In this document: positions 31,868 through 45,000 of the stretch, in pieces
How positions within the stretch are numbered: the stretch's first letter is position 1
Layout of the letters: every line of letters begins with the position of its first letter
Source: Scolanthus callimorphus
Lineage: Eukaryota; Cnidaria; Anthozoa; Actiniaria; Edwardsiidae
DNA length: 64,000 bases
NCBI GenBank assembly: GCA_033964015.1
Contig: CM066913.1
Coordinates: 24,702,790-24,766,789, forward strand
Direction of reading: 5' to 3'
The notes under the pieces: generated by a model
Seen by the model: only the letters and a program-made list of their open reading frames with translations
Told to the model about the DNA's origin: nothing
The model's database searches: none
Program-made: the position numbers and the translations under genes

Positions 31868-34027
31868 GCCGTTCAGAGTTTGGTAGCCGCAACAGATGCT
31901 TCCGTTGCCACCGCCCAGGACATTGGGCCAAGGACTGCAGGGTCTCAATCCCTTGGACACATTTCTGTACTCAGTACAACAACAGAAGCGGCTTCCCTTA
32001 TTCAGTCCAACCCAGGCCTGCTGCCACTCCCGGAGGAGGAGGAAGTGGAACAGCCCCGACTAAGTGATGATGACTTACTATATGAGGTACCCTTAGAATC
32101 AAAACTTGTCAATGAGGCGGAACCTGTACAAGTTAAAGGCAATTTAAGAAGAAATGCTCAGTTTTGGCACAATATAGGTGCTTCGAAGTTTGTCTTGGAT
32201 ATAATTCAAGAGGGTTTTAAAATTCCATTCGATACAATTCCTCCTCAGAGTTTTTCCAGAAACAACCGGTCTCCTATTAATAACGCTGATTTTGTAGACG
32301 AGTCTATACAAGAACTTCTTGTGTCAGGGCGTGTCCTAGAATTGTCGGCCCCACCGCACGTCCTCAATCCATTGTCAGTTTCTGTCCAACCGAACGGCAA
32401 GAAGAGACTTATATTAGATCTAAGAACTGTAAATAAGCATATATCCAAACACAGTATCAAATACGAAGATTTGAAAGTGGCATTGGCGTATTTTCATAGA
32501 CACCATTTCATGATCTCGTTTGACCTCAAGACAGGTATCACCATATTGACATTCACCCTAATTTCCATAGATACCTCGGCTTCGCCTGGCAGTCTTCTCT
32601 TGGACACGGAAATCGTTATTTTGTTTTTTTCTGTTTTGCCATTTGGGCTTTCGGTAGCACCGTTTTGCTTTACTAAATGCTTAAAGCCGCTAGAAAAGTT
32701 CTGGAGATTACAGGGTATCAAAATTGCTCTGTTTTTGGATGACGGCTGGATTATAGAGGAAAACCAAGAACGCTGTGTTGCTATCGCCTCCAAAATCAGA
32801 GCAGATTTGCGTAAAGCTGGATTTGTCACTAACGACGAAAAATCTACATGGACACCTTGTCAAATCATTCAGTGGTTAGGAATTATTTGGAACACTGAGG
32901 AAGGAAATATTTGTATTTCGGACAGGTGTATTGGGTCTATATTGGAACAGTTGGATTCCTTTAAAACACTGAATTTCACAGTTTCCGCTAGGCAGTTAGC
33001 GTCACTTGTCGGGAAGATTATCTCAGCGGGACCAGTATTTGGTAAAGTTTCAAGGGTTATGACTAGATATTGTGCCATTTCTGTAGCTGCTGCTGAAAAT
33101 TGGGACTCCACTTTCCGCTTGGATGAATATTGTCTGAGAGAACTACAATTTTGGAAGGAAAACACACATTGTTTAAATGTTAAGAATTTGGATAGTACTC
33201 CCATTAATTCTCATTACGTGGTATACTCAGACGCTAGTGGAACGGGTTGCGGAGCGCACATGAATGTTGACGGGGAACAGATCTGCCACAAACAGTGGTT
33301 AGAACATGAGCGTACTAAAAGTTCTACATGGAGAGAATTGTCAGCCATTGAGTATGCGTTAGAGTCTTTTGTCACATTACTGGGAGGGTGTTATGTAAAA
33401 TGGTTTTCAGATAGCCAAGCTGCGTGTCGGATTGTTGAGGTGGGAAGTATGAAGCACGAACTGCACAGGATTGCTATTAACATTTTTAATTTATGCGCTG
33501 CGAACCATATTGAATTGGATGTAAAGTGGATTCCAAGAACTGAGTTAAGAGAGCTTACTTCATTAGCCGTATTTTGGACATTGACGATTGGCAAATCACT
33601 GTTGAATTCTTCCAAAGTTTAGAAGCTGCGTGGGGTCCCCATAATGTGGATTGCTTCGCGAACTTTTATAACTACAAGGTACATCAAAATATTTTTCCTG
33701 GCACTGGAATCCAGGAACAGCGGGTGTTGACTTTTTTGTACAGAGACTCGACAACGAAAATTTTTTAGTTGTACCGCCTATAAGTTTAATAGCTAGGGCT
33801 ATTCATTATCTTTTCCAGTGCAAAGCTGTTGCCACTTTGGTTGTTCCGTTTTGGCCATCATCATTTTTCTGGCCGCTGTTAGCAAGAGACTTTAACAGTT
33901 ATATACTAGGATATGTACAAGTTAAGGGCGTTAATGTACTTATGCATGGAAGGAACACCAATTCATTGTTCGGTTCTCCTAGGTTTTTTGTAGACATTTT
34001 GGCTTTTAGAGTGGATTTTCGGCGTTA
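31868..34027 (+). pseudogene. YR retrotransposon pol: zinc knuckle, reverse transcriptase, RNase H, MT-like tail
   Basis: After the CCHC knuckle (31,890-31,935) the frame shifts into pol (LSDDDLLYEV...). RT motifs are PLSVSVQPNGKKRLILDLR, FMISFDLKTG, VLPFGLSVAPFCFTK and the catalytic FLDDG of DIRS/Ngaro RTs (about 32,735). RNase H has VYSDASGTGCGAH, STWRELSAIEYAL and FSDSQAA. A loss of one T at 32536 and a gain of one T in 32624-32630 cancel out. A further shift near 33,550 leads to ISRIFDIDDW and WGPHNVDCFA. Another shift leads to VVPPISLIARAIH and TLVVPFWPSSFFWPLL, resembling the methyltransferase-like segment of DIRS elements. Not functional as read. Confidence 0.75.
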
Positions 34028-34202
34028 ATCGTGTTATTGGTTGGGATTGAATAAATGAGATTGTAAAATCTTATTATCTTGGTAGATTCAAGAGCACTGG
34101 CTCGGTTTAAGGGAGGTACAGAATGGCGCGGGCCTAGTACCTATGATTCAGAATGAGAACACTTAAAGGTGCGGGTCTATAAGGTGTGAATATAGATACA
34201 TA

Positions 34203-35303
34203 ATGGCGCGGGCCTGTATCTGGGGTGTGTTCGTAAAAAAAATTGCTCGCTTTTATTATTTTTGTTTGTATTTCTCTATTTTCAATCTTCAGGTTTTCAG
34301 CTCCTGTAGCGCCTGGAATGATCTCCATCCAGATCCAAGGGATCAAGGAAAAAAGAACATAGCGGTTCTACTTATGAGATCGCGGGCCGATTCTACCGTC
34401 CATCGTTATAGAAAAGAGATTCACAAGTTCCTGGAACGGTGCAAAAAAAATCCAACATCAAGGCGTCCCTGCCCGTTCCAGCAGCGCTGGCAGCAGTTTA
34501 TCTGTCCCATGTGCACCATGGCACGAATTCTTATTCTTCGGTAGTGCTAGCCCATGCTTCTCTTAAGTGGTTCCAATCGTTAGTGCCAATTAAGAACGCT
34601 AATACTTTAGATAGCCCTATTTGTCACAATATTATAGAGGCGTCTAAGCGATGCAGAAAGCCAATTACTCAAAAGCTACCTGTTTCACCAGAAATTATTC
34701 GTAGTATAATTGTTAAGTTTGCTCGTGAAAATGCGAACTTAAAAAACCTCAGGGCAGCTTGTATTTGTGTTATAGGTTTCGCGGGCTTTTTTTCGTTCTG
34801 ATGAATTAAGGAAAATAGCACCCGCGCACTTGGAATTTAACTCAGAGTTTCTAAGGATATTTGTGCCAAAATCGAAAACCGATATTTATAGAGATGGAAA
34901 ACACGTTTACATCAAAAGATTGCAGTCACCTTATTGTCAAGTCGCATTACTGGAAAGGTATATATGTTCCGCCAAGTTAGATCTCATTAACACGCTGCCG
35001 TTGTTCAGACCGCTATCATTTTGTAAAACTTCCAATTCATATAAGCTAAGAGGACAATCCATTTCGTATTCACGTTGTCTGGAGGTTTTCAAGAGCTGTA
35101 TAGAGTCTGTGGGTTATGATCCGAAGCTATACGGGCTACACAGCTTAAGGTCTGGAGGCGCCACCATAGTAGCTAATAGTAACAACGTTTCTGAAAGATC
35201 ATTAAAACTCCACGGCAGATGGAAAACAGATATGGCCAAAGACATGTATGTACACGAAAGTATAGTAAAACGCCTAGAAGTAACTGATAATTTGGGTTTG
35301 TAA
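34203..35303 (+). pseudogene. Tyrosine recombinase (YR) of the retrotransposon
   Basis: The N-terminal core-binding part (LLMRSRADSTVHRYRKEIHK... ALAAVYLSHV...YSSVVLAHASLKWF) continues into the catalytic domain. The box A arginine is in GFFRSDELRKI (after a frame change at T7 34787-34793). H-x-x-R is in GLHSLRSGGAT (35,137-35,170), GRW is near 35,215, and the nucleophile tyrosine is in KDMYVHES (about 35,248). The A-run 34443-34450 is a second frame break. The enzyme would integrate the circular cDNA by site-specific recombination. The stop at 35301-35303 is 24 bp before B2. Confidence 0.8.
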
Positions 35304-35327
35304 ATGAACGCGTAATAAATGGTCTAT

Positions 35328-35433
35328 TCTGGATGCCTGAGTATCCAACCATATAATCTGTTGTTCTGTCTTAATTGACTCATTTAAGTAGAAAATAATT
35401 TACATTCGTTTGAGCGTAGCGAATTAGAATGTA
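35328..35433 (+). repeat. B2 split direct repeat (right end)
   Basis: Second B copy, marking the right end of the YR element. Confidence 0.9.
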
Positions 35434-35581
35434 ATTAAAAAAACGCAGACATGGTTTTTGAGAAAGCTCAGCCTTCGGCAGATAACACAGTCACTCTCGG
35501 TTTTGCTAACTCACGATGCCATGCTAATCCTCCAATAATTGCTTAATAACTATGTACAGAGTATCCACAGTAAATCATTCA

Positions 35582-35669
35582 TAGCCTGCGCGCATCCGGT
35601 ACACACGAGCTTAACCTTTAGGGGTAACCCTAAAGGTTAAGCTCGCGTGTACCGGATGTTCGCAGGCTA
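35582..35669. mobile_element. 88-bp palindromic MITE with perfect 8-bp target duplication
   Basis: An almost perfect palindrome beginning TAGCCTGCGCGCATCCGGTA with its centre at about 35,625. It is flanked by ATCATTCA at 35574-35581 and 35670-35677. The 8-bp duplication and TAGCCTGC end fit a hAT-type mobiliser. The TAGCCTGC terminus recurs at 42,768 and in the element ending at 53,919. Confidence 0.85.
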
Positions 35670-35677
35670 ATCATTCA

Positions 35678-36021
35678 ATACATGTACTGCACTAACAAAT
35701 GTAACTTTTTTTGGATAAAAATATTTTTATGCCATATGGCGTTTTTGTTTGCAGCCTTTATTTACATCACATATAAAAAAGACTCAGGGAGATGACCAGA
35801 CCTGCTGGTCTTCCCATCTTTTTTTTCCTGAAAAGCTCCTCTTTTGAAAACCTAAAATGTGAACCTTAAATATACAGTTAGTTACTGTATTGAGGCTTAC
35901 AAATTCTGTGGCAAAATTTTTCGCTAGAACGTTTCACCTTCAAATAGACGATAGTTAAGGGGCCGTAAGTCTAAAATAAATGTACACAAGCTACCTAAAT
36001 GGGGTTTAAAACAAAAATGGC
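35678..36021. other. Spacer downstream of the minus-strand host gene
   Basis: No feature supported beyond the likely 3' untranslated region of the adjacent minus-strand gene. Confidence 0.35.
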
Positions 36022-39000
36022 TTAGCTGAGATGAAGATTAACAGCAAACTTGCGCCAGGAGCCTTCTTCTGGTGTGCGGAGATCTCCAATAACATCCTCG
36101 TTCCTATAATCATTCAAACGTATATTTGAGTTCTTTTTTCTTTGAAAGGGAAAGTGTAGAATTTTAAAAACTATAACAAATACATCCTTTCTACTTCTTC
36201 GTTTGCATAAGTTATGGGTAACCCCTGACAAATGAGTAAACCAATGAGTTAGTAAAAGGAACATTCAAATACTATGAGCCCATTCGTGCAGCTTTCTTAC
36301 CTACTTTACCAATGTACCAGAATAGTTTCAGATAACCCGACAATCCCTCTATTGTGATCATCAAATCATGCCCCTAACACCCCTGTCCTGCAAAAATGCT
36401 GCTCAGGACATTTGCAATTTCCTTTAGGGAAGTCCTAGCCTGTGGCATCTGGGAGTTACAAAGCCCACTTCACGTTTTTGTTTTAAATACCCTTGGACAG
36501 TCGCGATAGAGTTCAGTTCTTGAAGACCCAACTGCATTAAGGTTACCATAAATTAGCTATAACAACTACCGTTTTTTGTGCTCTATATGTATGTATACAT
36601 TTTTGGATATATTGTAAATGGCTTGACTCGGTAGTCTGCTCAGAGCTCCACTCAGACCCTTGAATTTTATTAAATGCTTCAGCATTAATTTGCCAAACAA
36701 TATGTTGTTATTCACCTGAGTTCACTGCTCCTTTTGTAAAGTATATGGATGCTAACAGGTGGGATCAGCAGACGTAAGGCTACTCTTTTCTTTAAGGAAT
36801 CAACTGTTTCAGTGTTGGTTACTACCATCCTGTGAAAAAAATTCCAATCAGTATCAAAATAGTAAACGGGTTACACGTCATGTGGTTCTGTATCTGAATT
36901 GAACAGGTCAACAGTGTTGCACAAAATGTCATGCATAAATAAAGTTGTGCCAAAAAGATAGAAGAACCCTGACATCTAATCCTCACAAACTGTAACTAAA
37001 AGATGACATTTGGAAAGATAACTTTGTGTACCAAATGAATACAATAGTGTTGAACAAGCCTGAATTTGAACAAAATCAGAGTCAATTTATTTTTACTTCA
37101 TCTGACATGTGTATGGTACGTAATGAAACCTGTATTTAAGTCAGACACATTATTCGAAAATTGGTATAAAAAAACAAGATATTTTTTTAAATTAAAAAAT
37201 AGACTAGAAATTTAAAGTAGACTAGACACTGGGTATATCACAGTGTTTTGGAGGACATTTTTCAATTTGATAAAACAAATTATCTCATACCAGTATAATG
37301 TCATTTACCGGATATTATCTTTGGACTCTGGAGTGACACTTGGGGTTGCAGTTCCTGTACTTGGTATATCTGTACTGATGCTATCTGAGTCAGAAAACTC
37401 TTCTTCAGCTGAAAAGAGAGGTGATCACCTATTAATGTTAATCTTAAACAAACTGAGGTGCTGACTGCAATCATGGAAAAAACGCTGAACAATTCCAGCA
37501 ATGTAGTTAGGAGTTAAAAGAAAAGTTGTTTTGCAATCTCATGCATGAGCTTTTCCCACGGTCAATTCCCTGTGCTTGAGAGGCCTCTATCTATGGTAAA
37601 TGCATATTTTGAAGCAACCTTTGTTACCTTGATCTAAAAATGTCAAGTCATAGTACAGGTTATTAGCCTTCCTGTACGAATCAGGCCAGTTATATCCCCT
37701 GCCAGTAGGCCGATACTCCTCTTGTTTGATGCCCCCATCCTCAGCAGACAAGTTTGTGCCATAAACATAATAGAGCTTCTTATTCTTGCCATCCTTTTTG
37801 GGGCCTTTGAAAACATAGTGCATCTTGAATCTTTCTTCTGATGAAATCTCAGCATCTTTGGAAAACAAAGATTAACAAATTTATAAGTACCGCAAATCAC
37901 CATATCTGCCAAGAAAATGTCAATATACTGTACAGTATCTTTATGTCAAAATAACATTTACTGGTATTACAGATTCTTAGGCTACTACTTCAGCAAAATA
38001 TTGCCTACTTCTCAAATATTACCGGTACCTAGTTCTTAAAAGATGCTGAAAATGTTCATAGCTCTAGCTTGTATTCAGTCAAAAGAGCATCATTGCCGAT
38101 CAGATTCTGGAATTGCAAAATGCAAACTCTGCTCTTCTTCTGTTAATATTTTGCTGTTTGTTTTGGCAATTCTCGGCAAAGTTCCAGCGAGGATTGAGCC
38201 TAGAGATTTCCTGCTAGCAGAGGCCTCTATCGAAATACAGAGAAAAACAAGGCCATAATTTAGATTTAGAACAGCGAGGAACTTGGGGTCTGTAGTGCTG
38301 TCTGCAGCAAAGAACAAGCAGTCAGGCCAAGGGGTTCTAATTCCAGAATCTGATCAGCAATGATGCTCTTTAGCAGGACGAATGATAACAACGAAAGATT
38401 TGATCTTTGTAATCTCCTGAGAGAGAAACACAAGTGCCGACTGTAAAACCAAACCTCAACTTGCCAAATCCCATTGGAATATGGGCGAGAACATTGTTGC
38501 CGAAAAATAACTGGTATAGACTTTGAATCTGCGCTTCTTAAAACACAAAATCCGGTCCTTTAAGTCCCTTCAAACGTGACAAAATAACCACTAAACAGGC
38601 CAGAAAGTTCTCCTCTTTATCGTCCACCATTTCAAAAGTTGCGAAGAATGTGACGTGACCTGTCGAGTTTACAATGGCATTTCTTGACCAGTGGCATTTC
38701 TCTTGCAGGCTCTTCCTTCCCAGAACCACTTGTGGCCCACGCTATTTCCAGCTTTTGCTAGCCGACTCCTTCCCCTTCCCTTTTAGAGCCGCTACGCAGG
38801 AGAATGGGTATTGTAAAATTTTGTCCAGGGATCAGAAACTACAGCACATACCATAATAATGGTCACTTTATGATTAAAAACAATTACAAAGTCTGGTCAT
38901 CTAAAATTCTGGGAATTTCGGTCCGAATCGAAATGGAACATGCCATTTCCCAGAAAAGATTTCTGAAAATTCAGGACAACCTTGCAAGAATACTTTTCAT

Positions 39001-42000
39001 GGGAACTGATGTGTTCCATTTGGATTTTGTACCAAAATTCATGAAAAATCTACACATATTTTGGTATTTTCCAAACAGTTGTGTTCCATTTGACCATCAT
39101 CGATATTCCCAATAAATACAATTACAATAGGCTATGTGCACAGAGTTGGTTCCTGTTTGCGTAACACCTCCGAAGGGGTGCGTTTTGGCGTTGCCTTTTC
39201 CCAGCGTTGCGTTCTAGCGATGCCTTTTAGCGTTGCCTTTTGGCGCCGTTGCCTTTTCGCGATGCGTTTTGCCGTTGCCTTTTAGCGGTGCGTTTTGCCG
39301 TTGCATTTTAACAATCCTTTTTCACTTGCATTGTCACGCCGTTGTCATTTCGATCATAAGGAAGATGGAGCCTTCAGAAATACCGCTCTATGTTCTCTTC
39401 TTCTCTCTCCATTCTAATAACCGCTCTTTGCCCAGTTTAACCATTATAAACCGTGACCAAAATAGAAAGAAAACACTTAACGCCAAGTGTCAAAAGGCAA
39501 AGGCAACGCTAAAAGGCAACGGCAAAAGGCAACGCCAAAAGGCAACGGCAAATGGCAACGCCAAAAGGCAACGGCAAATGGCAACGCCAAAAGGCAACGC
39601 TAAAAGGCAACGCTAAAAGGCAACGCTAAATGGCAACGCCAAAAGGCAACGCCAAAAGGCAACGCTAAAAGGCAACGCTAAAAGACAACGAGTGAAAAAA
39701 GGCAACGCGAAACACAACGCTAGGTCCACTTTGAGAGGTAACTTCTGCTGAAAAATTGGTCTAACCTGAGATGTTTAACGTTCATCACCAAGAAAGGAAA
39801 GGGATGAGGTAAATTCTTTGAAATTTCTGTAGTACATGTAATGTACATTACATAAACGTTTTGGGGGATTGGTTTTTAAGAAAACGACTTTTTAATCACT
39901 GTATTTTTTTTGCGTTCATCTACCAAATGGACTTAATACCGCTTAATTGGAAATGCGGTCTAACCTTGAATTTAGTTTCGCTTTTAGATGATAACATTCT
40001 ACTAGTAAAATAAAACCTTTATTATATTTATCTATAATTCATGTACATTTTATTGAAATATGCTTTGTGATTTTAAACTCAAAATAACGCTCGATTTTCA
40101 TGAAAATTACATTTTTAGTCACGTAAAATGTTACGCGAAAAATTTACTATTTTCAAAGAAAACCACTTAAATTTGAACTCTACCTGAAAAATTTTACATC
40201 AATGAATGCACACAGACTTAAAAATGTTGCAGCACTATCCACATTCCAAAAATGAAATGGCTTTGTGGTTGTGATCAAATATTTTTTTTTTTTAAGTTCA
40301 CATTTCTGTGCTTTCGAATTTAGGCACCAACAGCATGCACATAGCCAATAAATCGAATTTTGTACCACAGTTTGCAAATGTACCGTACCGGCCTCACGAG
40401 CTCACCAGTAGCCATTCTCGTACCCAGAGCTCCCCAGCTCGTCTGCTCGCAGGGGAGGCTCTGGGGACATCCATTTGAGGGCCGTCGCTGATTGGCTAAT
40501 TTTGAGCGTTGGAGCATGCGCTGAAAGGTCTTTCTCTCAGCGGCGCTGTATTAAATCTCGCGCATGCGTCAGTGGCTGTCACCAGAGCCTCCCCCGTGAG
40601 GTTACGAGCCGGGGAGCTCTGGGTTCGAGAATGACCAGTAGCACTCTTTGATTCCCGCGCATGCGCAGTACGATTATAGAATATATAATATATAATAGAT
40701 TATAGAATATAATTATATAATATAATATTATTATATAATATATAATAGATTATAGAATATAAAATATTTTGGACTGGCTGCCGTCGGCAACATGCCACAG
40801 GATACCCGTTTGATTAATTTGGCTCCTCGACGAAGCGTACGTTGCTATTTCATAACAAACAGAAGTGAAGCATGTTCGTGGAATTTCAGACAATATCGGT
40901 AAGTATGTATTAATGTTATGAATCACTTTTCTATTTAGTTCTATTCTTGAAAGCTATCACAGCTTTCAAAGCATGTTATTCACTGGTATGGGATCATTTT
41001 CACACAGACTTCTCAACGTCTAAGACGATTCGCGAGCCCGATGGTGGCCATCGAATACAACACATTTACCTTTGGTTTTGCCAAACGAAATACAAATCCG
41101 TGTTGCTAAATAAGCGGTAGTTTCTATTGTTTTCCATTGACTATTTGACACGTATTTATAAACCTGACATGGATACAAATCAGTCTTACTGCAATGCCAA
41201 TTATTGTCAACTGGAATCAACTGACACTTCCAGTGAAAACACTACCTTTGAAAGCTGTGATGACCACATACTTAGGTGACAGGTTCTGTATCTCTTTATC
41301 AATGATAGTATGCAGAGTTATTTCAGATTAAGCTGTGCTAGAAAACTTACTAAAGATTTCATGATACAAAAGAGGGGCAGTGAGCCAACTACATTTCCAG
41401 AGCAAAAAATAATGCTACTGTTTAAGCTTAACCCCCCCCCCCCCCCCCCCTATTTTATAGGCAGGAGAAAATCTTCACATTATTGCCAGTACTTACAAAC
41501 ACTGTTTTGCAGCTTTTAGCTTTGAGCAAACGAAATTTCAGTGTCACTTACATATTTGTGTAAAAGACAGCCATATTGTAGTTCACAGCCGACTTTTAAA
41601 GAGGTGTTTGCTGTAATATTGCAAATAATCAAAGCAGTCTTTCTTTTGTTTCCTCATTTTTAATGATTTTCCTTTTTTCCTTTTTGTAGATCCAGCCAAG
41701 GTGACCCCTCTAAGCAACCAGCACAACATACTCTTCAGGTCACAAGTTGCCATTTGCTGACTTACACGGAAAATGATATAAACAAGACTTTAACATATAT
41801 CTTTATGGGAGCCCTGTGTTCTACAGCGGGCAACAAATAACGGGAAAGATCCCATTTATTTGATATCGTGGCAGAGAAAAAAACAGCTACAGGAGCCAAA
41901 ATTAATTATTACATGGCTATCCAATCAGCGTTTAAAAAATGGATATGTACAAGGAGGTATTGTGCAATTATCAAGGGACCAAGTTATTATATTTTATGAA

Positions 42001-45000
42001 CAATGATGACAAACAATGTGGAAGCTTTTACACCAAGTATAGACAGTGCCTGCATGTACATGTATGTGAATAATTATTTAAAAAATGATTGACTTGTCAA
42101 ATAATAAATAAAAACTTGATGCTGTATCTCATGCATGAAAAGTTTAAAGCTGTTATATGTAACTGGAACATGTCCAAACTGAATCAAGAAAATGGCTGCA
42201 AAGCTAGAATATTCAACCAAAACAAGAAACCAAGCTACATATTGCAATTGGAAAATACTGCTTTAGAAATTATATTTCAGACCATGAACCTGATTCCTGT
42301 TCAAAACATTCATTTACATTGATATTTAACATGCAATTATCTACATCCCTTGTATAGTTGGATAACTCCAGCAGAAGTCATACTACCAGGAGATTTTCAC
42401 ATGTTCAGAGAAATCATTGTGCAGAAACATTGGATAACAACAATGTCAACATAACGCACATACATTGCTGTTCTGTGCGCCTGGATCAACTGTTATGTCC
42501 AATATTCTAAATATTGAGTAAAATTTCTGAACTGTTTGTGAGAACTCTAGAAACTTCCTGAATCGGCAACAAAAACAGTTGATGTTATTGCAGCCTTCAG
42601 ATACAAATCACAACACTAATCAATAACAGTTTTACAACAATCACATGACTCATTTTTTATAAACTAGGAAACAAAACTCTTTCTAGAAACAGTTGGCTCA
42701 AGCACTTCACTATCTAAATAGATACTACCGTTCCGCTCTCGAGTAACGTAACATTGACTCGCGAGTCTTAGCCTGCGTAGCTGGCGGTTTAGTGGGGTTT
42801 TAGCAGGTTTTTATCCGCAAAATCTTCGTAGAAATCTTCGGTAGTTTGCTTGTTGTTCGATGAGATGGCCGCGCGAGCGCTGGGGTAGAGTACGCCTGGT
42901 TAAAAACTGCGCCCTGGGGGGAGGGTGGGCGGGGAGAAAACGCAAGAAATAAACCTCCTGCAACCGACCCCATGACATTTTCGAAACTCCGTTGTCAATC
43001 AAACCTTTCAACAAGTCGGCACTAGTCAAGTCAAACACGATCGAGTTCAACAACAAAACATGAGAATGAAGACGAGTTCAAGCGAAATCTAGAAGAAAGT
43101 TTACAATGTGAAAGAGTTGGAATATATCAGGTTTTCTGGGTCGCTAAAAGAAGAACAGAGGGAAGCTGTGACATGTTGACTCAGAGTCTTTGGTAGAAAA
43201 GATGTTGTAGCGGTTCTACCCGACAGGTTTTGGGAAGCGCTCTGTCTTTCAGTTTTTCCTTAAAGTACTTTAAAGTGAAAGGGAGAGTATCCACTGGCGA
43301 AGGATGCTGTGTTATTGTTATCACTTCTTTGCAAAGGATGGTGGATGACCAAATCAAAGAGGCAGAGGCACTAGGCCTCACAGCGGCTCTCTAGGGAACG
43401 CGAACCAGGAAGACATTACAACTGCGGATTACTTGTGATCGCTGCAGCCGAAGAAGCTTAGAGTGCCTTTCCTCAGTTGCTGAAAAACGAACAACGGTGT
43501 GCACAAACATATATATCAGCGATCATAATTGACGAATCTCATACAGTGGAAACATGGTCGGGAATGAAATCTCGCGACCTTTCCTAGGAAAAGGTTCCAG
43601 AGTACTGGACGATCCCGAGCGAAGGCCGCTGAAACGCAGTCGCAAGTCTTGTGTTGTACGTAAAATGCAAGATGTACTTATTTCCAACTAGAGAACTCAC
43701 TTGTAGAGTAAATAAAATATGTTTTAAAGTTACCTGTTATTGCCTTGCTTTGTTTTGAAAAGGTATCAAGCAGAGAAACGTCGTTCTCTTTGTTAACGTC
43801 AAGGGATTTGCGTGATTCACTTCACCTCGATCAGGGTCAAGGGAATTATTGCACTCAATCTGAATATTTTCGCGGCTCTGTTCTCCACGAATCAGGAGTT
43901 CTTGTGCTGGCCGTTTGTTATTGCAGGCATTTGGGGTCTTGACTCTTGACTCGCTCAAAAAACATATATAATTTATTTTGCCTGGGCCCGATTCTTTATT
44001 TTACTTGCGCATTTGCAAACTCTGGTGACTACAATTCACGGCTTGACAAACTTCTCTCAGTAAGATATCCCTGTGGGTTTTTTTAGGCACAAAATAAATT
44101 TGACAGAAGTGGAATGTCCGTCTTTCTATCTGTGAACTTTCCTAATGTTGTTTTGAAAAGAAACAAAATCAACAAAGGGAGCAGGGATTTTCCGCCATGT
44201 TACCATTTTGTTTGTGTTTACAAGAGAAAGGCAAATTCCCACCAATGTTTACAAAAGGCGCCCTCTGATTGGTCCGCTTGACAGCTTTTTGACAGCAAAC
44301 ACGCGCGCTGACCACACACCGTGACCTGGAGGCGTTTCGAAAATGTCATGGGGTCGGTTGCAGGAGGTTTATTTCTTGCGTTTTCTCCCCGCCCACCCTC
44401 CCCCAGGGCGCATTTTTTAACCAGGCGTACTCTGCCCCAGCAGTCGCGCGGCCATCTCATCGAACAACAAGCAAACTACTGAAGATTTCTACGAAGATTT
44501 CGCGGATAAAAACCTGCTAAAACCCCACTAAACCGCCAGCTACGCAGGCTACTTGAGTCTATTTTTATACTCGAAAGACTCGAGGCTCGCGAGTATTTTC
44601 AGGCTTCATATTCATGATATTCATAAGTCACTTGAACGTTTCGAGTGGCTGGTTCCTTTGTTTACATAAAGCTGGCTGGCTTGAGACTCAGGAAGATCGA
44701 AAGACAAAAATACCGGTATATATAAGATAGCGAAAGAAATTGTTCTCGAAAATATGGCAGTTTGACAAGAAGACGGAGGAATTTCAATCGTTGTTGTGCG
44801 GCGGATAAAGGCCAATTATAGCATCATTCAAACAAGCACGATGCTGGGCATATTTATGGTTGTCACCAGCAATCTTTTTGTAGAGTCGCTGTCAGCTCTG
44901 TTATCTTGTTGAGAATAAAGTTACACAAATCGTACAGGTGTTTTTCGTGATTCTTAAAATTGAAGTAGCAAAAGTCCGATGGACGAACAGACTTTTATTT

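Larger units (their letters stand above)
30709..35433 (+). mobile_element. Tyrosine-recombinase retrotransposon (DIRS/Ngaro/PAT-like) with split direct repeats
   Basis: Two 167-bp A repeats (30709-30875; 31616-31782) and two 106-bp B repeats (31509-31614; 35328-35433) are arranged A1 - gag - B1A2 - RT/RNase H - YR - B2, where B1 and A2 abut. Split direct repeats, a tyrosine recombinase and no integrase place it among the YR retrotransposons, which integrate through a circle without target duplication. A1 and A2 differ at about five positions and B1 and B2 at one, so the copy is fairly young. The gag-pol splice sites enclose B1A2. Several frameshifts make it defective as read. Confidence 0.8.

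Noticed and set aside
38455..38550. Complete RecQ-type helicase gene
   Set aside because: Only the Walker A region is recognisable; no DEAH box or later motif is found nearby.
39233..39616. 127-aa ORF as a gene
   Set aside because: Its C-terminal half is translated minisatellite and its start lies in the opposite-arm repeats.
39485..39722. CRISPR-like array
   Set aside because: The units are contiguous 12-13-bp minisatellite repeats without unique spacers, in a eukaryotic transposon arm.
41431..41450. Poly-C run as a functional element
   Set aside because: A simple homopolymer with no inverted or regulatory context.
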